Source: Asterias rubens
Lineage: Eukaryota > Echinodermata > Asteroidea > Forcipulatida > Asteriidae
DNA length: 64,000 nt
Reading direction: 5' to 3'
Assembly: GCF_902459465.1 (NCBI RefSeq)
Contig: NC_047063.1
Location: 15,995,343-16,059,342, forward strand
Made by a program: the position numbers and the translations under genes. The notes beneath the pieces are model-generated. The model saw only the letters and a list, made by a program, of their open reading frames with translations, searched no databases and was not told the origin of the DNA. Of the stretch, positions 13,001 to 23,169 are shown piece by piece. Position 1 is the stretch's first letter. Each line of letters opens with the position of its first letter.

Positions 13001-16000
13001 TGGTCGCAGTGTGCATGGTTAGCCAACCACACAGCTTCTAACAACAATCCTGTAGTCGATGCATTTCATATATATCTTTTTCCCACAGTTATCAGGAATA
13101 CTTGATACACAATCATGACAATAGCTATTGTTGAAACCGGTCATGACATGGCTTTTTTTTTTGTGCAAAACCCTGACATGCCTGAACTGTTGAACAATAG
13201 CTTTCGTACATAACTTTAAAAAATACAAATAAGGAAGTACTTGTATTTATTTCACTCAATGGTGTGTCACTTTCTTGGAACAATACTATGTTTGTATAAA
13301 AAGCAGAATGAACATGTTTTGTATGAACATGTTTATGAAAAAGTTAATGACGTGAAAATTCTGAAATTTGATTTGTCATCCAACGAACATTTGGATACGT
13401 AAACCATGGATGATATCCTTTAGAACATTAATTTGATGTATTTGATTTATATTGCACCCAGACAAGCCAGAGAACTCGGCAAAACTGTCATAAATAAGGG
13501 GATCAATGTGTGGTGAAGAGGTCTTCAACTAGTGGTTTAATCCCAACGAGGCCTGGTTCTTGATAATTTTTACCGAGACAAAGTCAATGTAAACGATCAA
13601 GAACCAGGCCTCGGCGGGTTTAAACCACTAGTCGAAAATCGATTCAACACACTTTGATTCCCATTCATAAATACCTTTTCGGTCAAAAACATCAACACTT
13701 TTTGGTCAAAAAGTAAAACAAATGCAAAAAATATAATTGTTCAATGATTTCTTTCAACACAACCCCCCTTCAGCACTGAAATGGTAAGGCCCAGTCAAGG
13801 CCCTGGGGTAAACATCTCCTTATAAGGGGATGATGTCTGCGTCGCGCATATCGCGAGATGCGGCACATTTGTTTCAGCCGTTGCTCTCGACCAATAGGAA
13901 TGAAGAAACTGTCTTTATAAGAACAGGTGCAAGCTCGCGTGTCACGCCCATGTTTCAAAACTTTTTGCTGGTCATAAACAAAGGTTTATACACACCCACA
14001 TGGCGCGCTTTCCACCAATAATGTAGGAATAGCGAAACTGTCTGAGGTATTTATGAATATAGTTTTGGAACTATGTAAGTCTCTGCCATTTGAGAGTGTA
14101 GACCTAAGCCCATACTCTTAACTCCAGTACTCAGTATTGGTTTTATTCTCAAGGGCTAAATATCACACCTGATAAACACTGTGTTTAACAACAACATCAA
14201 TTGGGACCTAAATTGAAAGTCCTCCATCTGCTGTCAATTTTTTTTTTTTTTTTACCATCTATTATAATTGTTATCTTATTCGGAACAAAAAGACATACTT
14301 TAACAAAGTCTAGGACTTTAGAATCTGCAGTGCGCATAATAATGTGAAAGAATGATTTAATGCCCATAGTAAAGTACACACCGATAAAGTTCGTTATTAC
14401 TTATGTAACACACCTAAAGTAAACGTTGACCTTTAACAATTTAGTTAGTGACAAAGCCCAACTTAAAAAAGCCCCAGCATATAGCCCAAGTGTTTACTCC
14501 TCTTTGCACTTATTGACAGTAATTAACAAAATACAAATCAGATAGTAACTTTATGATTCCTTTAAGTAAATATTGTTACGGTAATAATGCGCTGAGTAAA
14601 TACGTCAGTGCTTTGTAAATAATGTTTGTACTGATCAGTTCATTTCCAATGAGTTATAGTCAACACTATTACTATGGTAATTTTTACATTATGGGCAATA
14701 TGCTGCCAACAGAGGGGGGTATATTAAATTAACAGAACATGTTCAAAAAGTGGATATTATTGAGAGCCAATGTGGAATTTGTTTCCCTTGTTATTCACTT
14801 CTGTACAGAAAAACATTTCTTTGAAAAGTTTGTTCAGGCATGGTTCTTTGGTTTAAAAGCACTCCGCACTTATGACGACGCTTTTCCTTGAATGTCAGAC
14901 AAACATTGCGCCACTATCTCTCACACGATCAACGCAAGATTTCAGTAGCGTTAGTCCGTAAATGCGAGGAAACATAAATCTGCGACATGTACGGGCCCAT
15001 AGTTTTTATGAATTTTAACGAGTTGTCTGAGGTCTGGCTGTCTACAGCTTTTATTTTTTAGCATTAATGGGGAGCGCCATTGAAAGCTGGGTCGTAGATT
15101 GGTTTTTGTAAATTATGCAAATATAGGTAAAATTTTAAAAAGAAAATACATTAGAAGTTGCGTTTATTTTGTTATTTTGTTTAAAACAAACACAGATCAT
15201 ACCCAGCAGAAATAAGTGTGAAAGTTCCAGCTGGATACAGTGTCTATTCAAAAGAAAACAGCAAAAAACTATCACAGTATTTTCGCATGAGTGTTGATTG
15301 CCATCGATGTTTATCGAGGAAGGCAACAGAATTTGCAAACCCTCAGAAATCTAGGAGTCGTTACAATCATGAATCATTTCTCAGATGGAATTTTTGTTGG
15401 GGTGATAAGGTATCAAGACCATTGCTTCAAAGGATTTTCTTTCTTTAAAAAAGTTTACATACTATCAACTACTGCTGTAGCTTTTTTTACGGTTTTTACT
15501 TTCTGGATTATAAAATTAATTTATGACCCTTCCTTTAACTCTCTGATGTTGAGAAAAAAGTGGCTCAACTTCATGGTGTTGCTTAGTTAGTTTATTGCTC
15601 ACAATAAAGCACAAAATTTTGCGAGCCAACACTCCAGAATTTTGTGATTCAATTAGTGCAATGAGTAGGAGGAGACTCAGTGTGTGTCGTATTATTATTA
15701 TTTGTGTTAAAATTCATTTCAATATTTTTTCTGATATTTACTTTTCATTTAAGCAATTCCGATGTTGTATTTGCTTTTAGGATATTGCGATTATGACAAA
15801 CGATGCCACGAGGTGCCCTTATTTCCAAGCCGAGAGTGCTAATGTCAAAGCTCGCTATGGTTGCAGGCTTCCTATGGCGATGCTTCAAGCAAACTTGAAC
15901 TCGCGTCAGGCCATCATCCCAATCACTCAAGAAGAATGTGAGGTATGTAACAAGATACTTGGTTGCTATGGTAACCATAGAGGAGTCCAGACAAACACTC

Positions 16001-19000
16001 CCAACCCTCTTTGGATTGAATATCCAACATACACAGATTATAATCCTACTTTAGTAACAAAAGATGTGCAGATTGTTGTGAAGGATGATCTACATCGCGT
16101 TTATACAAAAACAGTCTAACATGGAATGCTCTCTAAGTGAAAGATTTGCTAATGTCACCTTTTCGCTTGCTGATAATGTTGCCAAGAAAGTCTACCTTAT
16201 TACTACTTTGGAATCTTTCTCTTTGCTGCGCATGGACTAAACCAGCATATAAAAAAAGAAATGTATTTCTGCTTATATTTTGAGAAGAGTAACAGAAGTT
16301 CACGACGCCAACATTTGAAGAGTCAGTTGCGTGTCTCGGCCGAGTGGTTAAGACATGTATGAGTACTAAAGGCTCTGGTTTTTCGGCTCAGCAAAGTGTG
16401 GGTTCGATTTCTGGTCATGGCACATGTGTTCTTGATGAGCAAGATACTTTACTACAATTGCCTTTTCCTTCAGATGGGCATTAAGCCGTAGGTCCCTCGA
16501 CATGTACTAGGCGTGGTACAGTGCGTAAAAGAACCCATAGTAGAAGAGTAGGGGGTATAACCCCAGTGTTCCTGGTTCACGTAGAAGACACACTTGTTGA
16601 CAGGTTTCCTCAGGCTTGTGAGCTAAAGTCATTAAGTTCACTTATGAAGCATCCTTGGCTTCATTACCAGAAATATATATTAACAATCCTCTTTTAGATA
16701 CAAAGTAGGAATTGAAACTTTGCATGGTGGGTGTATAATCAGTCAGGTGAGGCTTGCGGCAGCACCATGTGTAAATCTCTTTTGAGTAGCGATGGTTCTA
16801 CAAAAGAACTGGTTGTTTTTGTTTTTGTGATAAAAATATTCCACTAATTGTTTTATTTTTTTTCCAACCAAGGCCGTTGTGTTCCCAGAGGATGCCGGTG
16901 ATGAAGGCACCAGGGGAGTCTGGGCAGAGATCCCGGCTCATGGTATCGAGGCGCCAGACTGTAGAGAGAGTCATTGGTCTCGTGATAATCACCTTGGTAA
17001 CGGTGTATCTGGAGAGACGTTGTCCTATAATTGGACTCTACCTAACATTGAGCATGAGAGATGTGCAATGAGGATCAGGTAATATTAATATTGTCATGTT
17101 TTTTTAAAGGCACTGGACGCTATTCAAAACCCTGCAAGAAGCAGCTCCCTCTGAAGTAACATATTTTTTGAGAAACTTCTCACTTAAATAATAAAAAACT
17201 TTATTATGCATTTGAAAGCACACAAATTGGTGGAACAAGGGTGTTTTTTCTTTCATTATTCTCTTGCAACTGCGATGACCAATTGAGTCAAAACTTTCCC
17301 AGGTTTGTTATTTTATGTATATGAAGTGAGAAGACTGGTCTTTGACAATTAGCAAACATATCCAGTGCTTTTAACAACAATGTAAAGGAATGGTAACTGC
17401 CTCAATCAAAATATTTTTTTTCAATCTGAAAGCTCAGTGGTGGATAATAAGTTGATCTCAGTTCAAATTGTCTAAAATATATTTCTGTATAAAATACTGG
17501 TGCGTGAAAAAGATCGAAACCACTGTTGTTAATTCTGAATGCAGCAGTTTGAAATTTACATCTGATATTTGATTTCTTAATGTGAATATTGGTGCGGGGT
17601 AATATTATTTTTTTAATGTCCTTTGTGCAGGTACAATATTTCTACTGGTGAATATAACGGGTGGGATGGCGCTGTAAATGCTTCGCTTAATGCACAGAGG
17701 AATCAAGAAAGCACGTTGGATGTCACATCAAGGTACTTATCATCGTCTACTTACCCTGGCCCATTTATGTGTTTACATGCTGAAAATGTGCATGGTTTTT
17801 CTATATATTCTCCCAACTCGCACAACTCATTAAGCTTAAATTTTGTGCAGGTTTGTTATTTCATGTACAATGTTTGATCACACAAAACACGTTCACTGTC
17901 TGCAAATATTTGTCGGCTCTTCCGACTATATATATAATATAATTAACAATTTATAACGCACACATATCTGTCTCAATAGAGACACCCAAGGCGCACAAAA
18001 AAGAAAATCAACGTAACATTTGACAGAAAACTTGAAACTGAATTAGTAAGAATGCTTGAATAAGCATGTCTTTAGTCCGGTCTTGAAGCCTCGAAGGGAG
18101 GTAGCAGTAGCAATTTCTCTTTGAAGAGTGTTCCAAACTCGTGGTGCAGCCACACAGAACGAGCCGTCTCCCCACGAGTGTCTCGCTATATGTTCCTTTT
18201 AGATATGGATTAAATACGATAAGTTGTTTTTCTCTTTTCAGGTTTGAATTTGCCACTCCTGCAGATGGGGAAGCCCGTGGATATGTTTATGAAAACAACC
18301 CAGAAGTGGACGTGTTTGGAAACGTTCCAGGGACAACTAACAGAAACTTTGAGCTCCGTCTTGCAATCAATACGGCCCAGCTTGGCAGAACTTTCCAAGA
18401 TAGGTAAATATTGATGTGGTTCTCACCACACCTTCCAAAACATTACAGGCCTATATGCTTCATTTTTTAAAAGGCAAGGGCACCAAGGCATTTTCTCCTT
18501 GGCAAAGGGAACCCTATGAGGAAATTGTAAATATCTACTGGAGCATTTCAAGGGCACCAAGGCAATGACAAGGGGGCATGGAGGCAATCGCCTTTGTTGC
18601 CTCCGTGAAGTATCAGGCCTGACAATTACAAAATAGCTTGCCAGCTTTAAAATAACCTTGTCAATTGACTTATTTTGGAATGCTTAACAATATTTTCTAC
18701 TGTACTGCATGACTGAAGTGTTCATGGACAGTTCTGGACCTAGTTTTATAGCTCTGCTGACTGTTAATGAAAAACTCACAGTTACGGATCATAACAAATC
18801 TGCGTAGCAAGACAATTTTGCTTGTGCTGGTGCAGATATCACATTGCTTAGACTTTTTACTTACAAAAGCTTGAGCAGAACTATTTAACTGACCATGTAT
18901 TAATGTTTCCAGCAAGCACAACATTTCTTGGTTAGCCATTGAAAATTAACAAATAGTTCACCCGTATGGAAGAAATATAAACTATGTCACAGTTAAACAG

Positions 19001-22000
19001 TTCAATCATTATTATATTAAATATAATTTTTCTTTTTTTTTGCAAGTTTCCAGACACACTCACAAGGCCTGATGAAGGGCACTTCAAGGTGTGGGCTACA
19101 ATCTATTTTTTCCAGTGGCCGTTACCGCCTACTCCTTTGGATGAAACAAACTTTGAGCATGGAATAGCCCCTTAACTCTTGTCTCTTGTTGTTGTGTAGA
19201 TCCCACACTTTTGCCGTTCGGAAACGACCAGCCTCTGTCCCACAGGCAGCTACCATACGTAACTTAAACGTCCGTGGAAAGCGAGGAAACATTGTTCAGG
19301 TGTACCCAGGTGTGGAGTATGACTTTGTGCCGAATACTGTGGAGACTATGCCTGGAGAATACATACATGTTCAGTAAGTGATCCTCACTTTAGATGATGG
19401 TTGGGTGTGTGGGTGGGTGTGGGTATCACACCAATCCCTATTGGGCCACGGCGGGATTCAGATCGGGGTCCTGATAATAATAATTGTAATTACATGGCAT
19501 TTTGAAGGTTTCACTTTCTCTGTATAACATTCAAAGGTGCCGGTCCAGGTCAATCCAAGAATTCTCAGAGTTTTGGAAGTGAGAAATGTCATGTATATTT
19601 CTAAGATATTTAGGAAGAGAGTTCCATAAAGCGGGGGGGGGCAATGTTTGAAAGTGGAAAGGGGAGTCCGCGTAACAAAAAGCATGCTGCCCGACGACCT
19701 CAGACCTGGCCTGACATGCTGATTCTGAAGCATGCTTTAAAGGTAGGGAGGGGCTGAACCATGAAGTGCTTTGAATATCAGGAGGTTGAATGTCCTAGAG
19801 GTGGAAGGCAAGGCAAGCTACCACTATGCCAACCTGACCGTTTGTGCGTCATTGCATCGTTTATTTGAAAGCTTCTTCATCCTTGGAACTCTTCCCTTTT
19901 TTAGATGGACCGGTTCAAACACCAACCCCAACAACAATGACGGCCAAGGTCTACCAGGCACAGATCGTTCTAACCTTGTGATGCTTGAGAATCAGGTCTA
20001 CACAGAGGGCAGTCTGGCGTATTACACTCCCTACTCTAAGAATGGACACTTCGGCAGGAGCTACCCCCTCAACTTAGATGATACTACCTTCCTTGGATTC
20101 AGCCGTGCGGAGCTGGAGGACATGGCTGTGCTGAGTAGTCGTGAGTGTTTTCATTTCATTTAATCCACAGTTTAAGCAAACAACAGGGCTGCTTAGCTGT
20201 ACATTGCTTTGCAATTTTTTTTTTAATAAAAAATGAGCGGGAAAACAGTTAAAGACGGTTCCTTGGACTTGGTTTTTTTGTTCCAGGCAGAAGCAATTCA
20301 ACCTGTAACTGCCCAGGCCTCGAATTAAGCCACGACACTTACAACAATTCCTGTGGTGCCCTGTGCTTTTGCTGTGCTGCCCTTTGCAAAGTTCCAATAC
20401 AAATTGACACTTTCCTCATAGAAGGGCTCCTTACCAAAGGAAAATTGCTCTGCCCCTTTGGGAGCGAAGTTCAAGGTCTGTCTACCGTCTAAAGTCATAT
20501 CAGGGACTGAAGTTGAAGGCCACACTCTCCTAGAGCAAAAGTAAATCAACGTTCCCCTTTTTGTTTCCATTAGATCAATTTCGTGGTGAGATGTCTGAAT
20601 TAGACGATGCCGGAACCTTCTACGATTCCAAGCCTCTGGCCGTCACCAGCACCGGACACTATCACTACATGTGCACCAGGAATAACAACTTCTCTAACCG
20701 CAGTCAGAAGGGACGTATTGTGTCTAAAGACACTCCTGTACAGTATACTGCTATAGGATGGACAGGCGGAAAAGTTGAAACAAACAATGGGTGAGTGGAT
20801 TAGGGTTTTATCAACTGGGTTATGGGTAAAGGAAAAAGGAAAAAGTTGGTTTGGGTAGATTACTAGACACCCCTGTACAGTACACTGCTATAGGATGGAC
20901 AGGTGGCCATGTTGAAACAAGCAATGAGTGAGTGGATTAGGATTTTATCAACTGGGTTATGGGTAAAGGAAAAAGGAAAAAGTTGGTTTGGGTAGATTAC
21001 TAGACACTCCTGTACAGTACACTGCTATAGGATGGACAGGTGGCCATGTTGAAACAAGCAATGAGTGAGTGGATTAGGATTTTATCAACTGGGTTATGGG
21101 TAAAGGAAAAAGGAAAAAGTTGGTTTGGGTAGATTACTAGACACTCCTGTACAGTACACTGCTATATGGGTGTAGACATGATATTCTTCCTACTTTAGTC
21201 TGATTCAAGATTTGTTTTGCCCTTGGTCAATTTTTTGAAATTGTGCTTAAATAGCCTGAAAAGTCTATTAAAGGCTACACAATTTGTACATGAAGGACAG
21301 CCCTTGTACTGAAAGGAATTTTCCTACTTTTTTCCAAAGACTGCATATTATGCCTGTGGGTGAAGGAAAAGTTGGTTTGGGTAAATTTCAAGGCACTTCT
21401 GTACGGTACACTGCTGTTGGTTATATGGAGATCCAAAAATTATGATAGTTTGTTTTAGTAGGTTTAAGTTTTGAGTTGTAACCAAAGCCCCGTTTGTTGT
21501 TTAAGTATAACTCACTTTATTGTACTGTATAGATTTTTAAGAAAAATCAAATACAAACAAGGTGTGCTGGCAGGAAGTCCAGCAGCCGATTTCACAAAAC
21601 GCTAGGATGAATCCTATCTCGAGTTCCTAACTTAGGATGGGTTCAATGCGTCCTAACGTCAATGGTTACGGAGCTCAACTCGTCCTATATAAGTCCTAGG
21701 ATAAATCCGTTAGAAAGTTAGAAAGAGTTTGATAGAATCTTAATGTGATGTCAAAGGTACATGGTCTATGTAGCTATTGCCTGTAACATTTATGAGACAT
21801 TGACACTAATTCTTCTGTCATCATCTGTTCCATTCAGAGTCCTAGAGTTCACCCAAGGAACCTTGGACCATCTTGAAGACATCAAGATGGAGGAATGGAG
21901 TCCCGAGCAAGGCCACGAAGCCGTCAAGGCCAAGGGTGGTGAGGACAACCTCCCCGGTGAGTACTACGAGAGTAACTTCGTGGTCATCACACCCGTCGAG

Positions 22001-22348
22001 AAGTTCACTGTGGAGAATAGAATGTTTAACGTCCGCATCAAGCTGAACGAGGCCAACACGGACACGGTCGGGGTGTACCGCAGCGACCCCGGTACCCTCA
22101 ACAACTGGGTGAAGATCGAGTCTCAGATGGAAGGGCGGGAAGCTGTATTCTCCGTCGACCAAGGAGGGGTTTACGTCATGCGAGGCGTTGCCAACGGGGG
22201 TGCTGTTGCCGGTATCGTTGTATGTATTATCGCACTCGTCGTTGTGGTTGGGGGGTCAGTTTTCTATTTCAGGAAACACCCAGACAAGTGGGATAATTTA
22301 TCCAAGACATGCAGGTCACTTACTTCCTCCACCAACAGTCGGGTATAA
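3937..22348 (+). CDS. DD3-3-like protein, complete 14-exon gene (780 residues)
   Basis: Coding exons: 3937-4016, 4808-4861, 5438-5524, 6497-6592, 7994-8132, 10118-10234, 15781-15942, 16873-17078, 17631-17732, 18242-18403, 19200-19373, 19905-20140, 20574-20790, 21838-22348. All junctions are GT-AG, the phases agree throughout, and the sum is 2343 nt, that is 780 codons plus TAA. The ATG at 3937 is chosen because a signal peptide (about residues 1-19) leads straight into the family signature [16 protein letters not shown]. The ectodomain is cysteine-bearing, with [14 protein letters not shown] near residue 460 and several N-glycosylation sequons. A 23-residue hydrophobic segment (about 733-755) precedes a 25-residue tail starting RKHPDKW, so a type I surface protein is inferred. 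The family is recognised from Dictyostelium DD3-3 and its invertebrate relatives; the molecular function is unknown. Intron 6 (10235-15780) is the largest and is transposon-filled. A paralogue diverges from the same upstream region. Confidence 0.9.
4808..4861 (+). CDS. DD3-3-like gene, exon 2
   Basis: A 54-nt exon between ttacag and GTGAGT, encoding [17 protein letters not shown], the charged part of the N-terminal signature. Phase 2 on both sides, so it could be skipped without changing frame. The paralogue at 242-379 carries the equivalent residues without either flanking intron. Confidence 0.86.
5144..5272. repeat. Short foldback repeat (CACAAAGAGTTA family)
   Basis: The ends ggggttgattgcacaaagag and the complement of ctctttgtgaaatccacccc pair, giving a 129-bp foldback in intron 2. 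A related sequence with CGATTTCACAAAACGCTAGG lies at 21582-21735 in intron 13, without a clear second arm. Confidence 0.55.
5438..5524 (+). CDS. DD3-3-like gene, exon 3
   Basis: Encodes [15 protein letters not shown] and the following [13 protein letters not shown], continuing the family signature. It begins after ctgacag and ends at TG|GTAATA in phase 2. A TTAA-flanked MITE begins 43 bp after the donor. Confidence 0.86.
5568..5954 (+). mobile_element. TTAA-flanked MITE, copy 1
   Basis: Begins tttAAAGGCAGTGGACACTA and ends in the near complement, giving terminal inverted repeats of about 28 bp with TTAA at both ends. An internal hairpin of TTTCGAGACCTCAA and its complement is present. There is no coding capacity. 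TTAA targets with RG-starting termini fit Kolobok-like elements; this is an inference. It lies in intron 3. Confidence 0.8.
6497..6592 (+). CDS. DD3-3-like gene, exon 4
   Basis: Encodes the junction Trp and [20 protein letters not shown] followed by [11 protein letters not shown], with three cysteines. Acceptor is acatag, donor is AG|GTAACT, phase 2 on both sides. Confidence 0.86.
7227..7591 (+). mobile_element. TTAA-flanked MITE, copy 2
   Basis: Full-length relative of 5568-5954 with the same termini and the same GAGACCTCA hairpin, in intron 4. The right end has a small duplication (atagtcatagtgtc). Confidence 0.78.
7994..8132 (+). CDS. DD3-3-like gene, exon 5
   Basis: Begins after catgtag and encodes [19 protein letters not shown], then the [20 protein letters not shown] stretch and LFTADQ. 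Ends in phase 0 at CAG|GTTAGA. The open frame runs on for over 100 codons past the donor only because of the pyrimidine-rich minisatellite in the intron. Confidence 0.86.
8160..8620. repeat. Pyrimidine-rich degenerate minisatellite in intron 5
   Basis: Repeated units of roughly 40-60 bp built from ccatccacctcttctcacca and tctaacccccctcccaacct. It starts about 30 bp after the exon 5 donor. The resulting open frames on both strands (7968-8486 plus, 8406-8687 minus) are low-complexity artefacts. Confidence 0.75.
10118..10234 (+). CDS. DD3-3-like gene, exon 6
   Basis: Encodes 39 residues, [20 protein letters not shown] then [20 protein letters not shown] clear polypyrimidine/cacag acceptor and AGG|GTAAGG donor, phase 0 on both sides. 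The next intron is 5.5 kb. Confidence 0.87.
10262..10500 (+). repeat. Dispersed repeat, GGGCACCAAGGCA family
   Basis: This copy in intron 6 shares ccttTatgcttc, gcgagggcaccaaggcattt and tatgaggaaattataaattt with copies at 18446-18620 (plus, intron 10), 20305-20490 (minus, intron 12) and 24447-24625 (minus, intergenic). The boundaries are approximate; the family has no visible coding capacity and no clear terminal repeats. Confidence 0.6.
11386..12815. mobile_element. Terminal-inverted-repeat transposon, split by a LINE
   Basis: The left arm from ggtcacacctgcgtgcgtta through catattgaagcgaataacca to the tatttcccc region at about 11605 reappears in reverse complement. Part of it lies at 11890-11973 and the rest at 12691-12815. 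The interruption at 11974-12690 is a LINE 3' end. A 27-bp direct duplication (agcaaataataatacacagc) is at 11427-11481. No transposase was recognised, so it is a long-armed foldback element inside intron 6. Confidence 0.7.
11974..12690 (-). mobile_element. 5'-truncated LINE inserted in the TIR element
   Basis: The minus strand carries the C-terminal end of a non-LTR reverse transcriptase ORF (stop at 12457) with [20 protein letters not shown] and [11 protein letters not shown], the usual WNSLP-type ending. A 3' untranslated part follows and an AAATA-type tail (11974-12013). Comparison with the uninterrupted arm of the host element places the junctions at about 11973 and 12691. The clade (CR1, L2 or similar) is not decided. 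Confidence 0.72.
13520..14057 (-). repeat. Dispersed repeat, copy B (reverse complement of 511-1069)
   Basis: The hairpin part (13523-13660) and the body with the CTCGACCAATAGGAAT motif, the GTCACGCCCATGTTTC stretch and a terminal ggtatttatgaat match copy A in the opposite orientation with substitutions and small indels. It lies in intron 6 of the DD3-3-like gene. Confidence 0.75.
15781..15942 (+). CDS. DD3-3-like gene, exon 7
   Basis: Encodes 54 residues starting [19 protein letters not shown] and ending ITQEECE. It follows a tgcttttag acceptor and ends at GAG|GTATGT, phase 0. The frame stays open beyond the donor to 16119, but that extension is intronic. Confidence 0.87.
16328..16640 (+). 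mobile_element. tRNA-derived SINE (Leu/Ser-like head)
   Basis: The head reads gtctcggccgagtggttaag (A-box region) and gtgggttcgatttc (B box), with the long variable arm spacing of a class II tRNA. The body follows with gagcaagatactttac and cagatgggcattaagccgta. It is in intron 7. A body fragment (ggatgggacgtaaaactgtt, ggtcccgtgtattgt) recurs at 54890-55000. Confidence 0.7.
16873..17078 (+). CDS. DD3-3-like gene, exon 8
   Basis: Encodes [20 protein letters not shown] through [15 protein letters not shown] to [13 protein letters not shown]. It includes a sequon (NWT) and two cysteines. Acceptor ccaaccaag, donor AG|GTAATA, phase 2. Confidence 0.86.
17102..17374 (+). mobile_element. TTAA-flanked MITE, internally deleted copy
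   Basis: Keeps both ends (TTTAAAGGCACTGGACGC and the tccagtgcttttaa end) but lacks about 110 bp including the GAGACCTCA hairpin. It starts 24 bp after the exon 8 donor. Confidence 0.72.
17631..17732 (+). CDS. DD3-3-like gene, exon 9
   Basis: Encodes [20 protein letters not shown] and [13 protein letters not shown], with two N-glycosylation sequons (NIS, NAS). Acceptor ctttgtgcag, donor AG|GTACTT, phase 2 on both sides. Confidence 0.85.
18043..18168 (-). pseudogene. LINE reverse-transcriptase C-terminus, fragment
   Basis: The minus strand reads [20 protein letters not shown] then [14 protein letters not shown] and a stop at 18043. This is the conserved end of CR1/L2-type ORF2 proteins. The 3' tail continues to about 17930, where a TA-rich run (tatatataatataatta) ends it. 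It is a 5'-truncated insertion in intron 9, 70 bp before exon 10. Confidence 0.7.
18242..18403 (+). CDS. DD3-3-like gene, exon 10
   Basis: Encodes [38 protein letters not shown] and [15 protein letters not shown]. The acceptor lies in ctcttttcag only 50 bp after a LINE end inserted in intron 9. Donor AG|GTAAAT, phase 2. Confidence 0.86.
18446..18620 (+). repeat. GGGCACCAAGGCA-family repeat, intron 10 copy
   Basis: Begins near ggcctatatgcttcat and contains ggcaagggcaccaaggcatt and tatgaggaaattgtaaatat, closing with gcctccgtgaagtatcaggc. The plus orientation matches the copy at 10262. Confidence 0.6.
19200..19373 (+). CDS. DD3-3-like gene, exon 11
   Basis: Encodes [40 protein letters not shown] and [17 protein letters not shown]. 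Acceptor ttgtgtag, donor CA|GTAAGT, phase 2, joining to give HVQWTGSN across the intron. Confidence 0.87.
19530..19745 (-). pseudogene. Decayed LINE reverse-transcriptase C-terminus
   Basis: The minus strand gives [20 protein letters not shown] then [13 protein letters not shown] and a stop, while the upstream part ([19 protein letters not shown]) is in another frame. The break is at the run of G at 19632-19640. It is a remnant in intron 11. Confidence 0.55.
19905..20140 (+). CDS. DD3-3-like gene, exon 12
   Basis: Encodes [23 protein letters not shown] through [17 protein letters not shown] to [14 protein letters not shown]. The Asn-rich tryptophan motif is a recognisable part of the DD3-3 family. 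Acceptor cttttttag, donor C|GTGAGT, phase 1. Confidence 0.87.
20305..20490 (-). repeat. GGGCACCAAGGCA-family repeat, intron 12 copy
   Basis: On the plus strand it reads caggcctcgaattaagccac, ctgtggtgccctgtgctttt and gcgaagttcaaggtctg. It is closest to the copy at 24447-24625, with which it shares gccctttgcaaagttccaa. Confidence 0.6.
20574..20790 (+). CDS. DD3-3-like gene, exon 13
   Basis: Encodes [20 protein letters not shown] then [20 protein letters not shown] and [20 protein letters not shown]. Acceptor tccattag, donor GG|GTGAGT. The last 62 nt of this exon and its donor are re-duplicated three times downstream in a 137-bp tandem array. Confidence 0.87.
20729..21166 (+). repeat. 137-bp tandem array derived from exon 13 and its donor
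   Basis: Starts of the unit (gacactcctgtacagta) fall at 20729 (in exon 13), 20866, 21003 and 21140, an exact 137-bp spacing. Each full copy holds the last 62 exon bases, the GTGAGT donor and the following intron with gggtaaaggaaaaaggaaaa. The final copy is cut at about 21166. A degenerate unit appears at 21357-21421. Copies still read [20 protein letters not shown]. Confidence 0.92.
21838..22348 (+). CDS. DD3-3-like gene, exon 14 (membrane segment and stop)
   Basis: The longest exon. It encodes [20 protein letters not shown], a GC-rich coding stretch with [20 protein letters not shown], then [19 protein letters not shown] (membrane segment) and a basic-then-polar tail ending TNSRV, TAA at 22346-22348. 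Acceptor ccattcag. GC at third positions is much higher here than in the other exons. Confidence 0.88.
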
Positions 22349-23169
22349 AATGACACTAAGAGAAACCCTGGCCTACTATCATACTTTCCACCATCTTGAT
22401 CATGTACCCTTTGTATCATAGTGTTAATGAATATCGTTGGCATCATTACAAAAAGGTACCATACTATTTAACCCCCTAGCCTCATTTTGATCATAATTTG
22501 GTTGTACTGGGATAAATGGCCATCATAGGTCATCCAGGAATACATATTTTTGACCAACCTATGCAATGTTTAGAGATTCCAACAACAATAATCATTTTTA
22601 AAACAATCTATGTTCAACTAGTCATATTCTTAATTTTGTATGTGTTATCATCTTCATAATTATTATGATGTATGTTATTTTTATACGTGTTTACGGTTTG
22701 AACCTGCCATTCAGTATTTTCCACCTGGCAGTGTTGTTTTTTTTTCAAGTAGATGTATTAATATATTTATTCACATGAACAATTATTTTACCTGCACATT
22801 AACATTTTTTAGAATGTTGATTTTCTGGCATACTATTTGATAAAATTTTTAATTAAGAACTTTAAAGTTTTTAATTTTAAATGATCAAAGTGCTGTGCTA
22901 GATAAGTGGAAGATTTGATTCGGTTTCCTTCAAGCCACTCCTTAAAGTTTCAGAAGCATCCCAGGTTCTGCCATGAGTTTAATTCAAGTCAAACAAATCA
23001 GTGAATCAGTTTATACTTGCCCACAACCTGACAAGACCTTCATAAGCTCTCCCCAATGAGCTTCCATGGCATCTTCATTCCAGTTATCTTATGTACCACC
23101 AAAAATGTCTTTATGTTAACCTTACACGTTTTCATAAATAATTTTTCGCATAAAAAGAACTGCCTGTTC

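Noticed and set aside
21842..22162. Minus-strand 106-codon frame opposite exon 14
   Set aside because: It is the antisense shadow of the GC-rich last exon, whose plus frame is continuous with 13 other exons.
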